Position numbers and translations under genes: made by a program. Source: Streptomyces subrutilus (GTDB lineage Bacteria > Actinomycetota > Actinomycetes > Streptomycetales > Streptomycetaceae). From it: a stretch of 64,000 nucleotides of DNA. Below the pieces are notes generated by a model. It was given only the letters and a program-made list of their open reading frames with translations. It had not been told where the DNA came from and ran no database searches. Positions 8,930 to 17,248 of the stretch are shown piece by piece; position 1 is the first letter of the stretch; each line of letters begins with the position of its first letter. Location: positions 3,784,501 to 3,848,500 of the forward strand of contig NZ_CP023701.1 of NCBI RefSeq assembly GCF_008704535.1, written 5' to 3'.

Positions 8930-9723
8930 CGCGGCGCCCCCTGTCCCGTCGCCGCGGCCGCCGGACGGGTGCCCCAGGCACCCAGGTGGGTCATGCGCTC
9001 GGCGACCTGGTCGGCGGTGGGCCGGTCCAGGTGGTCGACGATCCGGCCGTCCGCGAGGAACAGCACCCGGTCGGCGTGGGAGGCGGCGACCGGGTCGTGG
9101 GTGACCATCACGATGGTCTGGCCGGCCTGTTCGACGGCCTCCCGCAGCAGGGTCAGCACCTCGCGGGCCGTGTAGGTGTCCAGTGCGCCGGTCGGCTCGT
9201 CGCCGAAGATGACCGCCGGCCGGGTGATCAGCGCCCGCGCGATGGCGACGCGCTGCTGCTGGCCGCCCGAGAGCTCGCCCGGACGGCGCTTCTCCCGGCC
9301 GCCCAGCCCGACCCGCTCCAGCACCTCGGCGACCGCGCCCTTCTGGGGGCGCTTTCCGGCCAGCCGCAGCGGCAGGGTCACGTTGTCCAGCACGGACAGC
9401 GCGGGCAGCAGGTTGAACGCCTGGAAGATGAAGCCGATCCGCTCGCGCCGGAACGTGGTCAGCTCCCGCTCCTTGAGCTTCGCCAGGTCCACGCCGTCCA
9501 GCAGCACCGAGCCCGAGGTGGGACGGTCCAGACCCGCCGCGCAGTGCAGGAAGGTGCTCTTGCCGGAGCCGGAGGGTCCCATCACCGCGGTGAAGGTGCC
9601 CCTGTCCAGGCCGATGCTCACGTTGTCGAGAGCGGCGACCTCGTTCTTCGCACCGCCGTAGACCTTCCGTACGGATTCGAGGCGGACGACGTGGCGACCC
9701 TGCGGGTCCGGTGTCCCTGTCAT
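8926..9723 (-). CDS. MacB/LolD-type ABC transporter ATPase
   Basis: ATPase partner of the FtsX-like permease that follows. The 265-residue protein has Walker [10 protein letters not shown] near residue 50, Q-loop [12 protein letters not shown], signature [15 protein letters not shown] and Walker [13 protein letters not shown], typical of the LolD/MacB group. The start at 9723 has GAAGGA 7 nt upstream and lies 74 nt after the flavin reductase stop, so it is probably cotranscribed with the halogenase operon. This is a second ABC system, distinct from the DrrAB-like one. Confidence 0.9.
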   Translation of the reverse strand: MTGTPDPQGRHVVRLESVRKVYGGAKNEVAALDNVSIGLDRGTFTAVMGPSGSGKSTFLHCAAGLDRPTSGSVLLDGVDLAKLKERELTTFRRERIGFIFQAFNLLPALSVLDNVTLPLRLAGKRPQKGAVAEVLERVGLGGREKRRPGELSGGQQQRVAIARALITRPAVIFGDEPTGALDTYTAREVLTLLREAVEQAGQTIVMVTHDPVAASHADRVLFLADGRIVDHLDRPTADQVAERMTHLGAWGTRPAAAATGQGAPR

Positions 9724-9797
9724 GGGTTTTCCTTCTGCTGGAAGCCGGCCCCGGGGAGGGGCCGGCTGGGGTGAGGGGTCGGGTCGGACGGGACGGG

Positions 9798-10316
9798 TCA
9801 GCTCTGCGACCAGGAGCGGAACTGCCGCTGCCCGTACAGGAGCGGCGGCAGGCTGTGCTGCCGGGTGATGCGGCGGGCGCCGCCGTAGACCGTGACGTGG
9901 TCGCCCATCGGCTGGGTGAGGACGACCTCGCAGTCCGCGATGGTGTGCGCGTCGCGGACCAGGTGCGGGCCGCCCGCGCCGGGCGCCTGCTCCCAGGGGA
10001 CCAGCGCGAACCGGTCCGGATTGCCGGAGGCGAACAGTTCGGCGGTCTCCCGGGCCCGCGCGTGCAGGAAGTTGACGGAGAAGGAGCCGGAGGCCAGCAG
10101 CGCCCGCAGGGTGGGGCTGCCGGCCCGGAGGTTCACCAGCAGGGTCGGCGGGGCGAGCGAGACGCTGGTCACCGAGGAGCAGGTCATGCCCCACGGTTCG
10201 CCGTCCGGGTCACGGGTGGTGACGGCGCAGACTCCGGTGGGGAACTCGCTCATCAGCGAGCGGAAGGCGTCGGGCGACGCCTGCGCGCCGGCCGCCGCGG
10301 TGGGCTGGGTGGTCAT
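9798..10316 (-). CDS. Flavin reductase partner of the halogenase
   Basis: NAD(P)H:flavin oxidoreductase of the HpaC/flavin_Red family, 172 residues. FPTGVCAVTTRD near the N-terminus, GMTCSSVTSVSLAPPTLLVN and the NFLH segment are typical of small flavin reductases that supply free FADH2 to two-component monooxygenases and halogenases. The start at 10316 overlaps the antiporter stop (ATGA). A halogenase of this class needs reduced FAD from a separate protein, so its position in the halogenase operon gives the function. Downstream is the ABC ATPase. Confidence 0.9.
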   Translation of the reverse strand: MTTQPTAAAGAQASPDAFRSLMSEFPTGVCAVTTRDPDGEPWGMTCSSVTSVSLAPPTLLVNLRAGSPTLRALLASGSFSVNFLHARARETAELFASGNPDRFALVPWEQAPGAGGPHLVRDAHTIADCEVVLTQPMGDHVTVYGGARRITRQHSLPPLLYGQRQFRSWSQS

Positions 10317-11623
10317 CGGGTGCTGCCTTCCATCGCCAGGGCGAGTTCGGGTGCGGCGGGGCCGGCCTGCCCGGCCGGGTCGGGCGCGCGGCGCTCCCGG
10401 TGGTCGAGGAGACCGAGGAGCGGCCCGGTCAGGGCGGTGGTGGCCAGCGCCATCACGACCAGCGCGAGGACCATCGGCCCGGTCAGGATCCCGGCGCTGA
10501 AACCGGCCTGGAGCACGATCAGTTCGGTCAGCCCCCGGGTGTTCATGAGCACGGCCACCCGCCGGGCGTCGGCCGGCGGCCGGCCGCCGATCCGGGCACC
10601 CGCGTACGCGCCGAGGCACTTGCCCGCGCAGGCCAGCAGCACCGTGGCGCCGATCAGCAGCCAGGAGGCCTGCGAGAAGCTGCCGTTCAGCACGGTGACG
10701 CCGGTGACCACGAAGAACGCGGGCACCAGGAAGCGGCCGGCGCGGGCGATGCCGTCGACGGCGGGCGCCCACGGCGCGCGTGCGTCGCGGGGGATCGCGA
10801 AGCCCACCAGCGCGGCTCCGACGATGGCGGTCATGCCCATCTTCTCCATGACGATCGCCACCGCGAGGGTGGCCGCCGCCAGGACGACGGCGACGGTGCG
10901 CGGCGTCCTCCCGTACGCCCGCCGGGCCGGCGCGGTGCGCAGCGCGCCGCGGATCGCCAGCGCGCAGGCTCCGCCGACCGCCAAGGCGAGCACCGAGCGG
11001 AGGAAGCCGGCGAGACTGCCCTCGCCGAGGCTGATGGCGAGCATGCACAGCAGCCAGCCCACGGCGTCCACGGTGATGGCCGCGCCGAGCGCGACCCGGC
11101 CCGCGGAGGATTCGCTCATGCCGCGGTCGGTGAGGATGCGGGCCATCACCGGCACCGCGGTGATGGACATGGATACGGCGATCATCAGGACGAACGCGGC
11201 CAGGGGGGCGTCCCCGCGGGCCGCGGTGTCGTCGGTCAGCAGGACCAGGCCGGCCAGGAGCAGGCCGCTGACCAGCGGCGGGACCAGCGAGCCGGCCGCG
11301 ACCCAGGCGGTGGTGCGGCGCGGCTGCGCCCCCGGGCCGGTCTGCAGCCGGTGGGCCAGGCCGACGAGGAACAGCGCGAGGGCGGCCTTGGAGACGAGCT
11401 TGAGGGTGTCCAGGACCGGAGCGGGGAGCACGGCGTCGAAGGCTCCGGGGCCCATCACGTGCAGGGCGGCCGGGCCCGCGAGCAGGCCCAGTGTGATCTC
11501 GCCGATCACCTCCGGCTGGCGCAGCAGACGGGCCGCCGCCCGCCCCGCCCACGCCAGCAGCAGGATCACGGCCAGCAGGGCGAGGACGTGCGCGGTGCGG
11601 GTCAGGATGTCGATAACTTCCAT
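10313..11623 (-). CDS. CPA2-type cation/proton antiporter
   Basis: Integral membrane protein of 436 residues with about twelve hydrophobic segments and features of the monovalent cation:proton antiporter-2 (KefB/NapA-like) family: GEITLGLLAGP in the first third, DRGMSESSAGRVALGAAITVDAVGW in the middle, shown here in part only, and a helix beginning NTRGLTELIVLQ. The start at 11623 follows the halogenase stop by 34 nt, and its own stop overlaps the flavin reductase start. Such antiporters occur in several secondary-metabolite clusters with unproven roles; ion supply, pH homeostasis or export are all possible. No KTN/TrkA nucleotide-binding domain is present, so glutathione-gated KefB behaviour is unlikely. 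Confidence 0.82.
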   Translation of the reverse strand: MEVIDILTRTAHVLALLAVILLLAWAGRAAARLLRQPEVIGEITLGLLAGPAALHVMGPGAFDAVLPAPVLDTLKLVSKAALALFLVGLAHRLQTGPGAQPRRTTAWVAAGSLVPPLVSGLLLAGLVLLTDDTAARGDAPLAAFVLMIAVSMSITAVPVMARILTDRGMSESSAGRVALGAAITVDAVGWLLCMLAISLGEGSLAGFLRSVLALAVGGACALAIRGALRTAPARRAYGRTPRTVAVVLAAATLAVAIVMEKMGMTAIVGAALVGFAIPRDARAPWAPAVDGIARAGRFLVPAFFVVTGVTVLNGSFSQASWLLIGATVLLACAGKCLGAYAGARIGGRPPADARRVAVLMNTRGLTELIVLQAGFSAGILTGPMVLALVVMALATTALTGPLLGLLDHRERRAPDPAGQAGPAAPELALAMEGSTR

Positions 11624-11657
11624 GTTTTCAGAGCCCTTTCCGGCCGCGGGACGGCCC

Positions 11658-13211
11658 TCAGCCGCGCATCCGGGCGAAGTAGTCGTAGGCCTTGGGAAGC
11701 GACTCGGTCAGCTGGCGGGTCTTCTCCCGGATCGCCTCGAACTCGCGCTCCGCTGCGGTCGGATCGGCCAGGGCGAGGGCCGGGGAGGGCTTCAGGTCGA
11801 TGCCGCCCATGCCCAGGAGGATGCACATGTAGGAGTACGGCGGCAGGCCGTGGTAGTAGGGGAAGACCGTCTCGGAGTCGGGGAGCTGCGTCTTCCACTT
11901 CTCGATGCGGGCGGCCAGGGACTCCGGGATCGCACGGGTCTTCGCGTCGCGCCAGTACTGGGTGTCGTTGCGCTTGGCCGCGACGTAGTGCAGGACCAGG
12001 AACTCGCGCACGCCGTCCATGACGTGGGCGATGGAGTCGTTGTAGAGCTCGCGCTGGACCGGGTTCCAGTCGTCGCCGGGGAAGTTCTTGGCGAGCTGCT
12101 CGATCGCGTGGTGGATGAAGAAGATGCCGGTGGACTCCAGGGGCTCGACGAAGCCGCTGGACAGGCCGATGGCGACGCAGTTCTTGACCCAGGAGTTCTC
12201 GCTGCGGCCGATGCGCATGGTGATGTGGTTGGCCGGGACGTCCGCGGCGGCCGGGCCGACGAACTCGCGCAGCGTGCGCTCGGCCTCCTCCGGCGAGAGG
12301 TAGTCCTTGGCGTAGACGTAGCCCGTGCCGACGCGGCCCATCAGCGGGATCGTCCAGATCCAGCCGGCGTCCTGCGCGGTGGCGGTGGTGCAGGGCAGGA
12401 TGCCGCGGCGCTCCATGTCCATCGGGACCTGGAGGGCGACGGCGCTGTCGTTGGGCAGCGTGTCCTTGTACGAGATGAAGGGCGTCTCCAGGGCCTTGTT
12501 CAGGAGCAGGCCGCGGAAGCCGGTGCAGTCGATGTACAGGTCGCCGGTGATGTCGCCGTGGTCGGTGGTGGTGACCCCGGAGATCCAGCCGCGCTCGTCG
12601 AGGGTGACCTGCTCGACGTGGTCGACGACGTGCTTCACGCCGCGCTCGACCGAGTACGTCGTGAGGTACTTGGCCAGCAGCGACGCCTCGAACTGGTAGG
12701 CGTAGGGGAACTGCGTCTTGCCCTGGTGCTCGACCATCGTCAGGCCGGCCATCTCGTCCGCGCCCTCGACGAACGGCGAGTCGATGAGCGTGCCGTCCTC
12801 CTTGCGCGGGCTGAGGCCGGCGTCGATGACCGAGGCCATCACGAAGCAGTCCTTGTCGAAGCGGTCCGTCGGGCCGTTGCGCAGCCACCAGTCCGTGAGC
12901 GGGAACCCGTTGACCGACCGCATCTGCTCGAACGGGTGGTAGAAGTAGTGGCCCTCCTCCCGCCAGTTCTCGAACTTGACGGCGAGTTTGTACGTGGCGT
13001 TGCAGGCGGGCATCCAGTCCTTCTCCTTGAGTCCGAGGAACTCGAAGAAGTGGCGGATGTCGCTGAACGTCGCCTCGCCCACACCGACCGCGCCGACGTG
13101 GCCGGACTCGACCAGCGTGATGTCGATGCGGTCGCCGAACGCGGCCTTGAAGTACGAGGCCGTCATCCAGCCCGCGGTGCCGCCGCCCACAATGACGATC
13201 TTGTTGAGCAT
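11658..13211 (-). CDS. FADH2-dependent tryptophan halogenase (PyrH-like)
   Basis: Chlorinates or brominates the indole ring of tryptophan using FADH2, O2 and halide. The 517-residue protein has the FAD motif GGGTAG at residues 9-14, the halogenase signature WIWTIP at 284-289, the catalytic Lys at 79 (LAVKF, matching K79 of PrnA/RebH) and Glu359 in FVEPLEST, the second catalytic residue. Overall it reads closest to the PyrH (tryptophan 5-halogenase) group as I recall it, but position 5 versus 6 cannot be fixed by reading. ATG 13211 has GGGGAG 8 nt upstream; an in-frame upstream start would add 23 residues of promoter DNA. It heads a leftward operon with antiporter, flavin reductase and ABC genes. 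Confidence 0.93.
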   Translation of the reverse strand: MLNKIVIVGGGTAGWMTASYFKAAFGDRIDITLVESGHVGAVGVGEATFSDIRHFFEFLGLKEKDWMPACNATYKLAVKFENWREEGHYFYHPFEQMRSVNGFPLTDWWLRNGPTDRFDKDCFVMASVIDAGLSPRKEDGTLIDSPFVEGADEMAGLTMVEHQGKTQFPYAYQFEASLLAKYLTTYSVERGVKHVVDHVEQVTLDERGWISGVTTTDHGDITGDLYIDCTGFRGLLLNKALETPFISYKDTLPNDSAVALQVPMDMERRGILPCTTATAQDAGWIWTIPLMGRVGTGYVYAKDYLSPEEAERTLREFVGPAAADVPANHITMRIGRSENSWVKNCVAIGLSSGFVEPLESTGIFFIHHAIEQLAKNFPGDDWNPVQRELYNDSIAHVMDGVREFLVLHYVAAKRNDTQYWRDAKTRAIPESLAARIEKWKTQLPDSETVFPYYHGLPPYSYMCILLGMGGIDLKPSPALALADPTAAEREFEAIREKTRQLTESLPKAYDYFARMRG

Positions 13212-13252
13212 CCTGTTGACTCCCCTGTAGCTGACTGATCGCGGATGACCGG

Positions 13253-13306
13253 AGCCTAGGAACGGGCCGCGGGCCGGCACAGACCTTTAAGTGCTCGGCT
13301 AATGTC
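13253..13306 (-). promoter_or_regulatory. Promoter of CTTAA/CTAG type for the halogenase operon
   Basis: Read on the minus strand: GACATTAG (13306-13299), seven bases, CTTAAA (13291-13286), CTGT, then CTAGGCT (13259-13253) as the candidate -10. It copies the layout of the 2113-2167 promoter. Transcription would start about 35 nt before the halogenase ATG. Confidence 0.55.
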
Positions 13307-13343
13307 GCTGGCAGGGGGCGAATTCCGGACACCTCGCGAGGCG

Positions 13344-13374
13344 TCAGCGTGGTGTCAGGGAAGGTGGGCAGTAT
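13344..13374 (+). promoter_or_regulatory. Two-copy SARP box before the SARP gene
   Basis: TCAG at 13344 and 13355 (11 bp apart) with CAGTAT (13369-13374) at the -10 position, 14 bp after the last TCAG start. It suggests autoregulation of the SARP gene at 13516, with a leader of about 130 nt. Confidence 0.45.
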
Positions 13375-13409
13375 GCCGACAGGACTACTCCACGGCAAGA
13401 GCAACGGAC

Positions 13410-13451
13410 CGGCCATACCATGTGGCCGATTTCCGGCTGCCCCGATGGTAT
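13410..13451. other. Nested inverted repeats in the SARP leader
   Basis: In the 304-bp gap between the divergent halogenase and SARP genes, CGGCCA (13410-13415) faces TGGCCG (13423-13428), and ATACCAT (13415-13421) faces ATGGTAT (13445-13451). They could be operators or leader structures. Apart from these and the two promoters, I see no gene in the gap. Confidence 0.3.
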
Positions 13452-13515
13452 TTCCCCCGATCGGTTGACCCGGGACACGATGAGGGCCTGCCGAACACAA
13501 CGGGGGTTTACAGAA

Positions 13516-14313
13516 ATGGAAATCAACATACTCGGTTCCGTCTCCCTCACCTGGGGAGACCGCACCTACGCCATGGCCTCGAAGCGGGTCACCTCGCTCC
13601 TGACGTTCCTCGCCCTCTCGCCGCGCACCACGGTCTCCTCCGACCAGATCGAGGACGAGCTCTGGGCGGACCAGCGCATGACCAACGCGCGCAACGCCCT
13701 CCAGGCCAACGTGCTGCGCCTGCGCAAGTACCTGGAGTCCCTCACCGGGATCAAGGGGACGGAGCTGATCCGCACGGTCGGCAGCGGCTACCTGCTCGAC
13801 CTGGCGCCCGAACGCGTGGACGCCCACCGCTTCCTGCGGCAGGCCGAGGCCGGCGCCACCCTGGTCCACGAGGACCCGGCGCGGGCCATCACCGAGCTGG
13901 AGCGGGCGCTCGCCCTGTGGCGCGGGCCGGCCCTGATGGACTCCGTCGACGGGATCCGCATCCGGCTGGCCGCCTCGCACCTGGAAGAACGCCGGATCAC
14001 CGCGTACGAGGACCTGATCACGGCCATGCTCACCGCCGCCGCCCACCGCATCTCGGTGCCGGAGCTGCGCCAGCTCGCCGTCGAACACCCCGAGCGGGAA
14101 CGGCTCAGCGAACTGCTGATGCTGGCCCTGTACCGGGAGGGCCGGCAGGCCGAGGCCCTGGAGGTGTTCCACGGCGCGCGCCGCCGGCTCGCCGGCGACC
14201 TGGGCCTGGAGCCCGGCCGCGCCCTGAACCGGGCCTACCAGGCGATCCTGGAGCAGGACGACGTCCTCGGGGAGCCGCGCCAGGCCCTCGTCTACGCCGG
14301 CGGGCGGGCCTGA
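13516..14313 (+). CDS. SARP-family pathway activator
   Basis: Streptomyces antibiotic regulatory protein, 265 residues. The N-terminal OmpR-like winged helix (about 1-95: INILGSVSLTW ... SDQIEDELWAD ... NALQANVLRLRKYLE ... GSGYLLDL) is followed by a bacterial transcriptional activation domain (about 100-250) ending with YREGRQAEALEVFHGARRRL. This is the short DnrI/RedD/ActII-4 architecture without NB-ARC or TPR extension. ATG 13516 gives the usual MEINILG-type N-terminus and follows a G-rich site; ATG 13480 is an alternative. It is the obvious candidate for binding the 11-bp TCAG repeats before mbtH, the PKS operon, the NRPS, the thioesterase and the diamino-acid operon. Confidence 0.93.
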   Translation: MEINILGSVSLTWGDRTYAMASKRVTSLLTFLALSPRTTVSSDQIEDELWADQRMTNARNALQANVLRLRKYLESLTGIKGTELIRTVGSGYLLDLAPERVDAHRFLRQAEAGATLVHEDPARAITELERALALWRGPALMDSVDGIRIRLAASHLEERRITAYEDLITAMLTAAAHRISVPELRQLAVEHPERERLSELLMLALYREGRQAEALEVFHGARRRLAGDLGLEPGRALNRAYQAILEQDDVLGEPRQALVYAGGRA

Positions 14314-14364
14314 CGGACGGCGCGCGGCCGACGCACCGCTGACGCCCCGCTGTCCTCCGGCTGA

Positions 14365-14409
14365 CGTTCCGCGGGCGCCCCTTGCCCCGAAGCGGAACGC
14401 CGATACCGT
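14365..14409 (+). promoter_or_regulatory. Candidate promoter with inverted repeat for the LysR gene
   Basis: TTGCCC (14382-14387) and TACCGT (14404-14409), separated by 16 bp, form a plausible vegetative promoter. The -35 box is enclosed by an 8-bp perfect inverted repeat, CGTTCCGC (14365-14372) and GCGGAACG (14392-14399), a possible autoregulatory operator. The 229-bp gap holds no gene. Confidence 0.4.
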
Positions 14410-14542
14410 GAATCGACGGGTTCCGTCCGAGCGACCCCGCCGCCCGACGCCCCTTTTTCCGGCATTTCCGGAAGGGTCGTCCGGCGGCGCGGAGCACGCG
14501 GACGGAATTCCGCTTTCCGGGAACCGCCTACGGGGGCAGGAC

Positions 14543-15565
14543 ATGGAACTCGAATTGCGTCACGCTCGCATTGTCGTCACGATCAGCACCACCGGCAGCA
14601 TTTCCGCCGGAGCCCAGGAACTCGGCCTTCCGCAGCCGAGCCTCACCGCACAACTGCGCCGCATCGAAAGGGCGGTCGGCGGCGACCTCTTCGTCCGCTC
14701 CCGGTCCGGGGTGAGCCCGACCGAGCTCGGGTCGCGGCTCGTCCCGCGCCTGGCCGACCTGGTCCGGCGGGCCGACGAGGTGATGGCCGAGGCGGTGGCC
14801 GCCACCGGTGGCCCGCTGTGCCTGGGCAGCACCGAATGGACCCCGCCGACGCTGCGCGAGGCCCTCCAGGCCGCGCTGCCCGACACCGCCGTGCAGACCC
14901 GGACGCTGGACCCGGCGGCCGCGCTGCACGCCGTGCGGCACGGCACGCTCGCCGCCGCGCTGGTGTCCCGGGCCCCCGGCCCGCCGGGCGACGGCGCCCG
15001 CGGGGACGTGGACGGGGACGGGGACGGCAGTGGCTCGGCCCTGGGGCGGACCCTGATCGTCCGCGAGCCGGTGTGGCTCGCCGTCCCGCCCGGCCATCCC
15101 CTCGCAGCGGACGGCCCGGTGGACGCGGCCGGACTCGCCCGGTTCGCCGGCCGCCCGGGGACGGCCTGGGTGCGCTCCGCCCCGGACCACTGGTTCGCTC
15201 CCGTGGAACGGCGCCTGCTGGACGGCTCCGGCCCGGCCGCCGGCCGGGTGCTGCACCACGTCAACAGCCACCAGGAGGCCATGCACTGGGTGCGCGACCA
15301 CGGCGTGGCCGCGCTCACCACGCCCTCCGGGGCCCTGCCAGGAGTGGACCTGGTGCCGGTGGCCGGAACCGAACGGGTCGAGCTGGCGCTGGTGTGGCGG
15401 GCCAGCGCCGTCTCCCGCGAGACCCTCCGCACCCTGGTCGACACCCTGCGCGCGTACTACTGCGCCTACGCCCGCACCAGGCCCGGCTACTGGGAGTGGA
15501 TCCGGCGCCACCCGGCCGACTTCCGCGAGCTCCGCCGGCACCTTCCGGAGCCCGTCGACGCCTGA
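14543..15565 (+). CDS. LysR-family transcriptional regulator
   Basis: 340-residue LTTR. The N-terminal winged helix (about 5-65) contains GSISAGAQELGLPQPSLTAQ and DLFVRSRSGVSPTELG; the remainder is the periplasmic-binding-like effector domain, with an acidic Gly/Asp insertion around residues 153-165. ATG 14543 has GGGGGCAGG just upstream. It lies between the SARP gene and the PKS operon. Plausible targets are the promoters carrying GACATTAG-N7-CTTAA before the A-domain gene and the halogenase operon, since LysR proteins read dyads of T-N11-A type; this is inference. The effector could be tryptophan, kynurenine or a chlorinated form. Confidence 0.85.
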   Translation: MELELRHARIVVTISTTGSISAGAQELGLPQPSLTAQLRRIERAVGGDLFVRSRSGVSPTELGSRLVPRLADLVRRADEVMAEAVAATGGPLCLGSTEWTPPTLREALQAALPDTAVQTRTLDPAAALHAVRHGTLAAALVSRAPGPPGDGARGDVDGDGDGSGSALGRTLIVREPVWLAVPPGHPLAADGPVDAAGLARFAGRPGTAWVRSAPDHWFAPVERRLLDGSGPAAGRVLHHVNSHQEAMHWVRDHGVAALTTPSGALPGVDLVPVAGTERVELALVWRASAVSRETLRTLVDTLRAYYCAYARTRPGYWEWIRRHPADFRELRRHLPEPVDA

Positions 15566-15587
15566 GCCCGGCCGGCCCCGCGGGAGT

Positions 15588-15695
15588 TCAGCGCGCGGTC
15601 AGCGGCCGGTCAGCCACGGCTCAGCGGCGGGTCAGCCCCGGCTCAGCAGCGGGTCAGAACCACGTCAGGGCGGCGTCAGGGCCGTCCGCCAGCAT
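15588..15695 (+). promoter_or_regulatory. Nine tandem SARP repeats and -10 of the PKS operon
   Basis: TCAG starts at 15588, 15599, 15610, 15621, 15632, 15643, 15654, 15665 and 15676: nine copies at exactly 11-bp spacing, each inside a loose heptamer TCAGCGG/TCAGCCC/TCAGGGC. CAGCAT (15690-15695) is at the -10 position. The start point would fall at about 15701-15703, right at the ACP ATG, which has no ribosome site, so the message may be leaderless. Confidence 0.8.
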
Positions 15696-15702
15696 CGGCG
15701 GC

Positions 15703-15984
15703 ATGACAACCGCAGCGAACCACCTCGACATCGAAGCCCGCGACCGGATCAAGGAGATCATCTGCGACATCCTCGAAATCGAGCCCGAGGAGATGACCGA
15801 CACCAGCCGCTTCAAGGAGGACCACGAGGCGGACTCCATGGGCGCCATCGAGATCCTCTCCCAGCTGGAGCGGGTCTTCGGCACCGACATCGACCAGGCC
15901 GAGCTCTCCCGCATGGTCAACCTCGCCGCCGTCGTGACGGTCGTCGAGGAAGCCATCGCCGCCCAGTCCGACCCGGCCAACTAG
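15703..15984 (+). CDS. Acyl carrier protein of a type II PKS
   Basis: 93-residue ACP that carries the growing acyl chain on phosphopantetheine. The attachment Ser is in EADSMGAIEIL (about residue 45), and the four-helix pattern is normal. ATG 15703 lacks a Shine-Dalgarno site, consistent with a leaderless transcript from the nine-repeat SARP promoter. It is followed at 31 nt by the KS gene and then CLF, KR and isomerase-like genes, the layout of the highly reducing type II systems known from ishigamide and from cinnamoyl-peptide clusters. It probably hands an acyl chain to the first condensation domain of the NRPS. Confidence 0.93.
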   Translation: MTTAANHLDIEARDRIKEIICDILEIEPEEMTDTSRFKEDHEADSMGAIEILSQLERVFGTDIDQAELSRMVNLAAVVTVVEEAIAAQSDPAN

Positions 15985-16015
15985 GCCACGGCGCACACGA
16001 CGACGGGAGCGCAGG

Positions 16016-17248
16016 GTGTACGACGACGAGCGGGCGCCGCGCCGGGTGGTGATCACCGGCCTCGGCACGGTCACCAGCATCGGCCTCGGGGTCACGGCCT
16101 TCCTGGACGGACTGCGGTCCGGCCGCAGCGGGGTCAAGCCGATCACCGCATTCGACACGACGGGCTTCGCCCACGCCAACGGGTGCGAGGTGGACGACTT
16201 CGACCCCGCGGACTGGATCCACCGCACCGAACCGGCCGAACTGGGCCGGGCCACCCAGTTCTCGATCGCCGCCGCCCGGATGGCCGTCGAGGACGCCGGG
16301 CTGACCCCAGGGGACCTCCGGGAGCGCAAGGTCCTGATCTCGGTCGGCACCACCGACGCCGAGTCCCGGGACCTCGACCTGCTCGTCGGACAGCAGCTGG
16401 AGCACGGGCCGGAGCAGCTGGACCACCGCGTGGTGCGCCGCGCCCAGGCCGGCCGGCTCTCCAGCGGCATCGTCCGCGAGCTCGGCCTCGTCGACGTGGA
16501 GGCCCTCACCATCCCGACCGCATGCGCGGCGGGCAACTACGCCATCGGCAGCGGCTTCGACGCCATCCGCGACGGCGACGTCGAGGCCGCGCTGTGCGGC
16601 GGTGCCGACGCGGTCTGCCGCAAGACCTTCACCGGGTTCTACCGCCTCGGCACCATCGCCCCCGAGGTCTGCCAGCCGTTCGACAAGGACCGCAAGGGCA
16701 TCCTCACCGGCGAGGGCGCGGGCATCCTGCTGATGGAGAGCCTGGATTCGGCGCGGGCGCGCGGCGCCCGGATCTACGCCGAGGTCCTCGGCTACGGCCT
16801 CAGCTGCGACGCCCACCACCCCGTCGCCCCCGACCAGGACGGCCTGGCCCGGTGCATCGAGGTGGCGCACGCCAACGCCGGGGTGAAGGCGGAGGACATC
16901 GACTTCATCTCCGCGCACGGCACCGGCACCCACGCCAACGACGTGACGGAGGCCGGCGCGATCCGCCAGGTCTTCGACAACCCGCCGCCCACCATCTCCA
17001 TCAAGTCCATGATCGGCCACTCGATGGGGGCGGCGAGCGCCCTCGCCTCCGCCGCCTGCGCGCTGGCCATCACCGAGGACTTCATCCCGCCCACCATCAA
17101 CCACCGCGAGACCGACCCCGAGTGCGGCCTGGACTGCGTGCCCAACGAGGCCCGCCCCGCCCGGCTGAACGTCGTGCAGAACAACGCCCTGGCCTTCGCG
17201 GGCAACAACGCCGTGCTGATCCTCGGCCGGTACGAGGAGGCCGTCTGA
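16016..17248 (+). CDS. Type II PKS ketosynthase (KS-alpha)
   Basis: Catalyses decarboxylative condensation of malonyl-ACP units. The 410-residue protein has the full KS triad: Cys in PTACAAGNYAIG (about residue 169), His in HGTGTHAND and His in IGHSMGAASA. GTG 16016 follows a GGGAG site. The stop overlaps the CLF start (TGATG), as is usual for obligate KS-CLF heterodimers. Its partner ketoreductase, and the absence of aromatase or cyclase genes, point to a reduced linear chain rather than an aromatic polyketide. The sequence reads between FabF and aromatic KS, as for the highly reducing group; the exact clade needs a tree. Confidence 0.93.
   Translation: MYDDERAPRRVVITGLGTVTSIGLGVTAFLDGLRSGRSGVKPITAFDTTGFAHANGCEVDDFDPADWIHRTEPAELGRATQFSIAAARMAVEDAGLTPGDLRERKVLISVGTTDAESRDLDLLVGQQLEHGPEQLDHRVVRRAQAGRLSSGIVRELGLVDVEALTIPTACAAGNYAIGSGFDAIRDGDVEAALCGGADAVCRKTFTGFYRLGTIAPEVCQPFDKDRKGILTGEGAGILLMESLDSARARGARIYAEVLGYGLSCDAHHPVAPDQDGLARCIEVAHANAGVKAEDIDFISAHGTGTHANDVTEAGAIRQVFDNPPPTISIKSMIGHSMGAASALASAACALAITEDFIPPTINHRETDPECGLDCVPNEARPARLNVVQNNALAFAGNNAVLILGRYEEAV

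Noticed and set aside
6326..9175. A 949-codon open frame on the plus strand opposite the FtsX permease and ATPase
   Set aside because: Low-complexity Gly/Arg/His/Gln composition without domains, antisense to two well-supported genes and running through a terminator.
14339..14364. Three CTGA/CTGT elements at 11-bp spacing (14339, 14350, 14361), i.e. SARP-like repeats on the minus strand
   Set aside because: The middle copy is degenerate, the orientation points back into the SARP gene where no minus-strand gene exists, and no -10-like hexamer stands at the offset seen for the other arrays.
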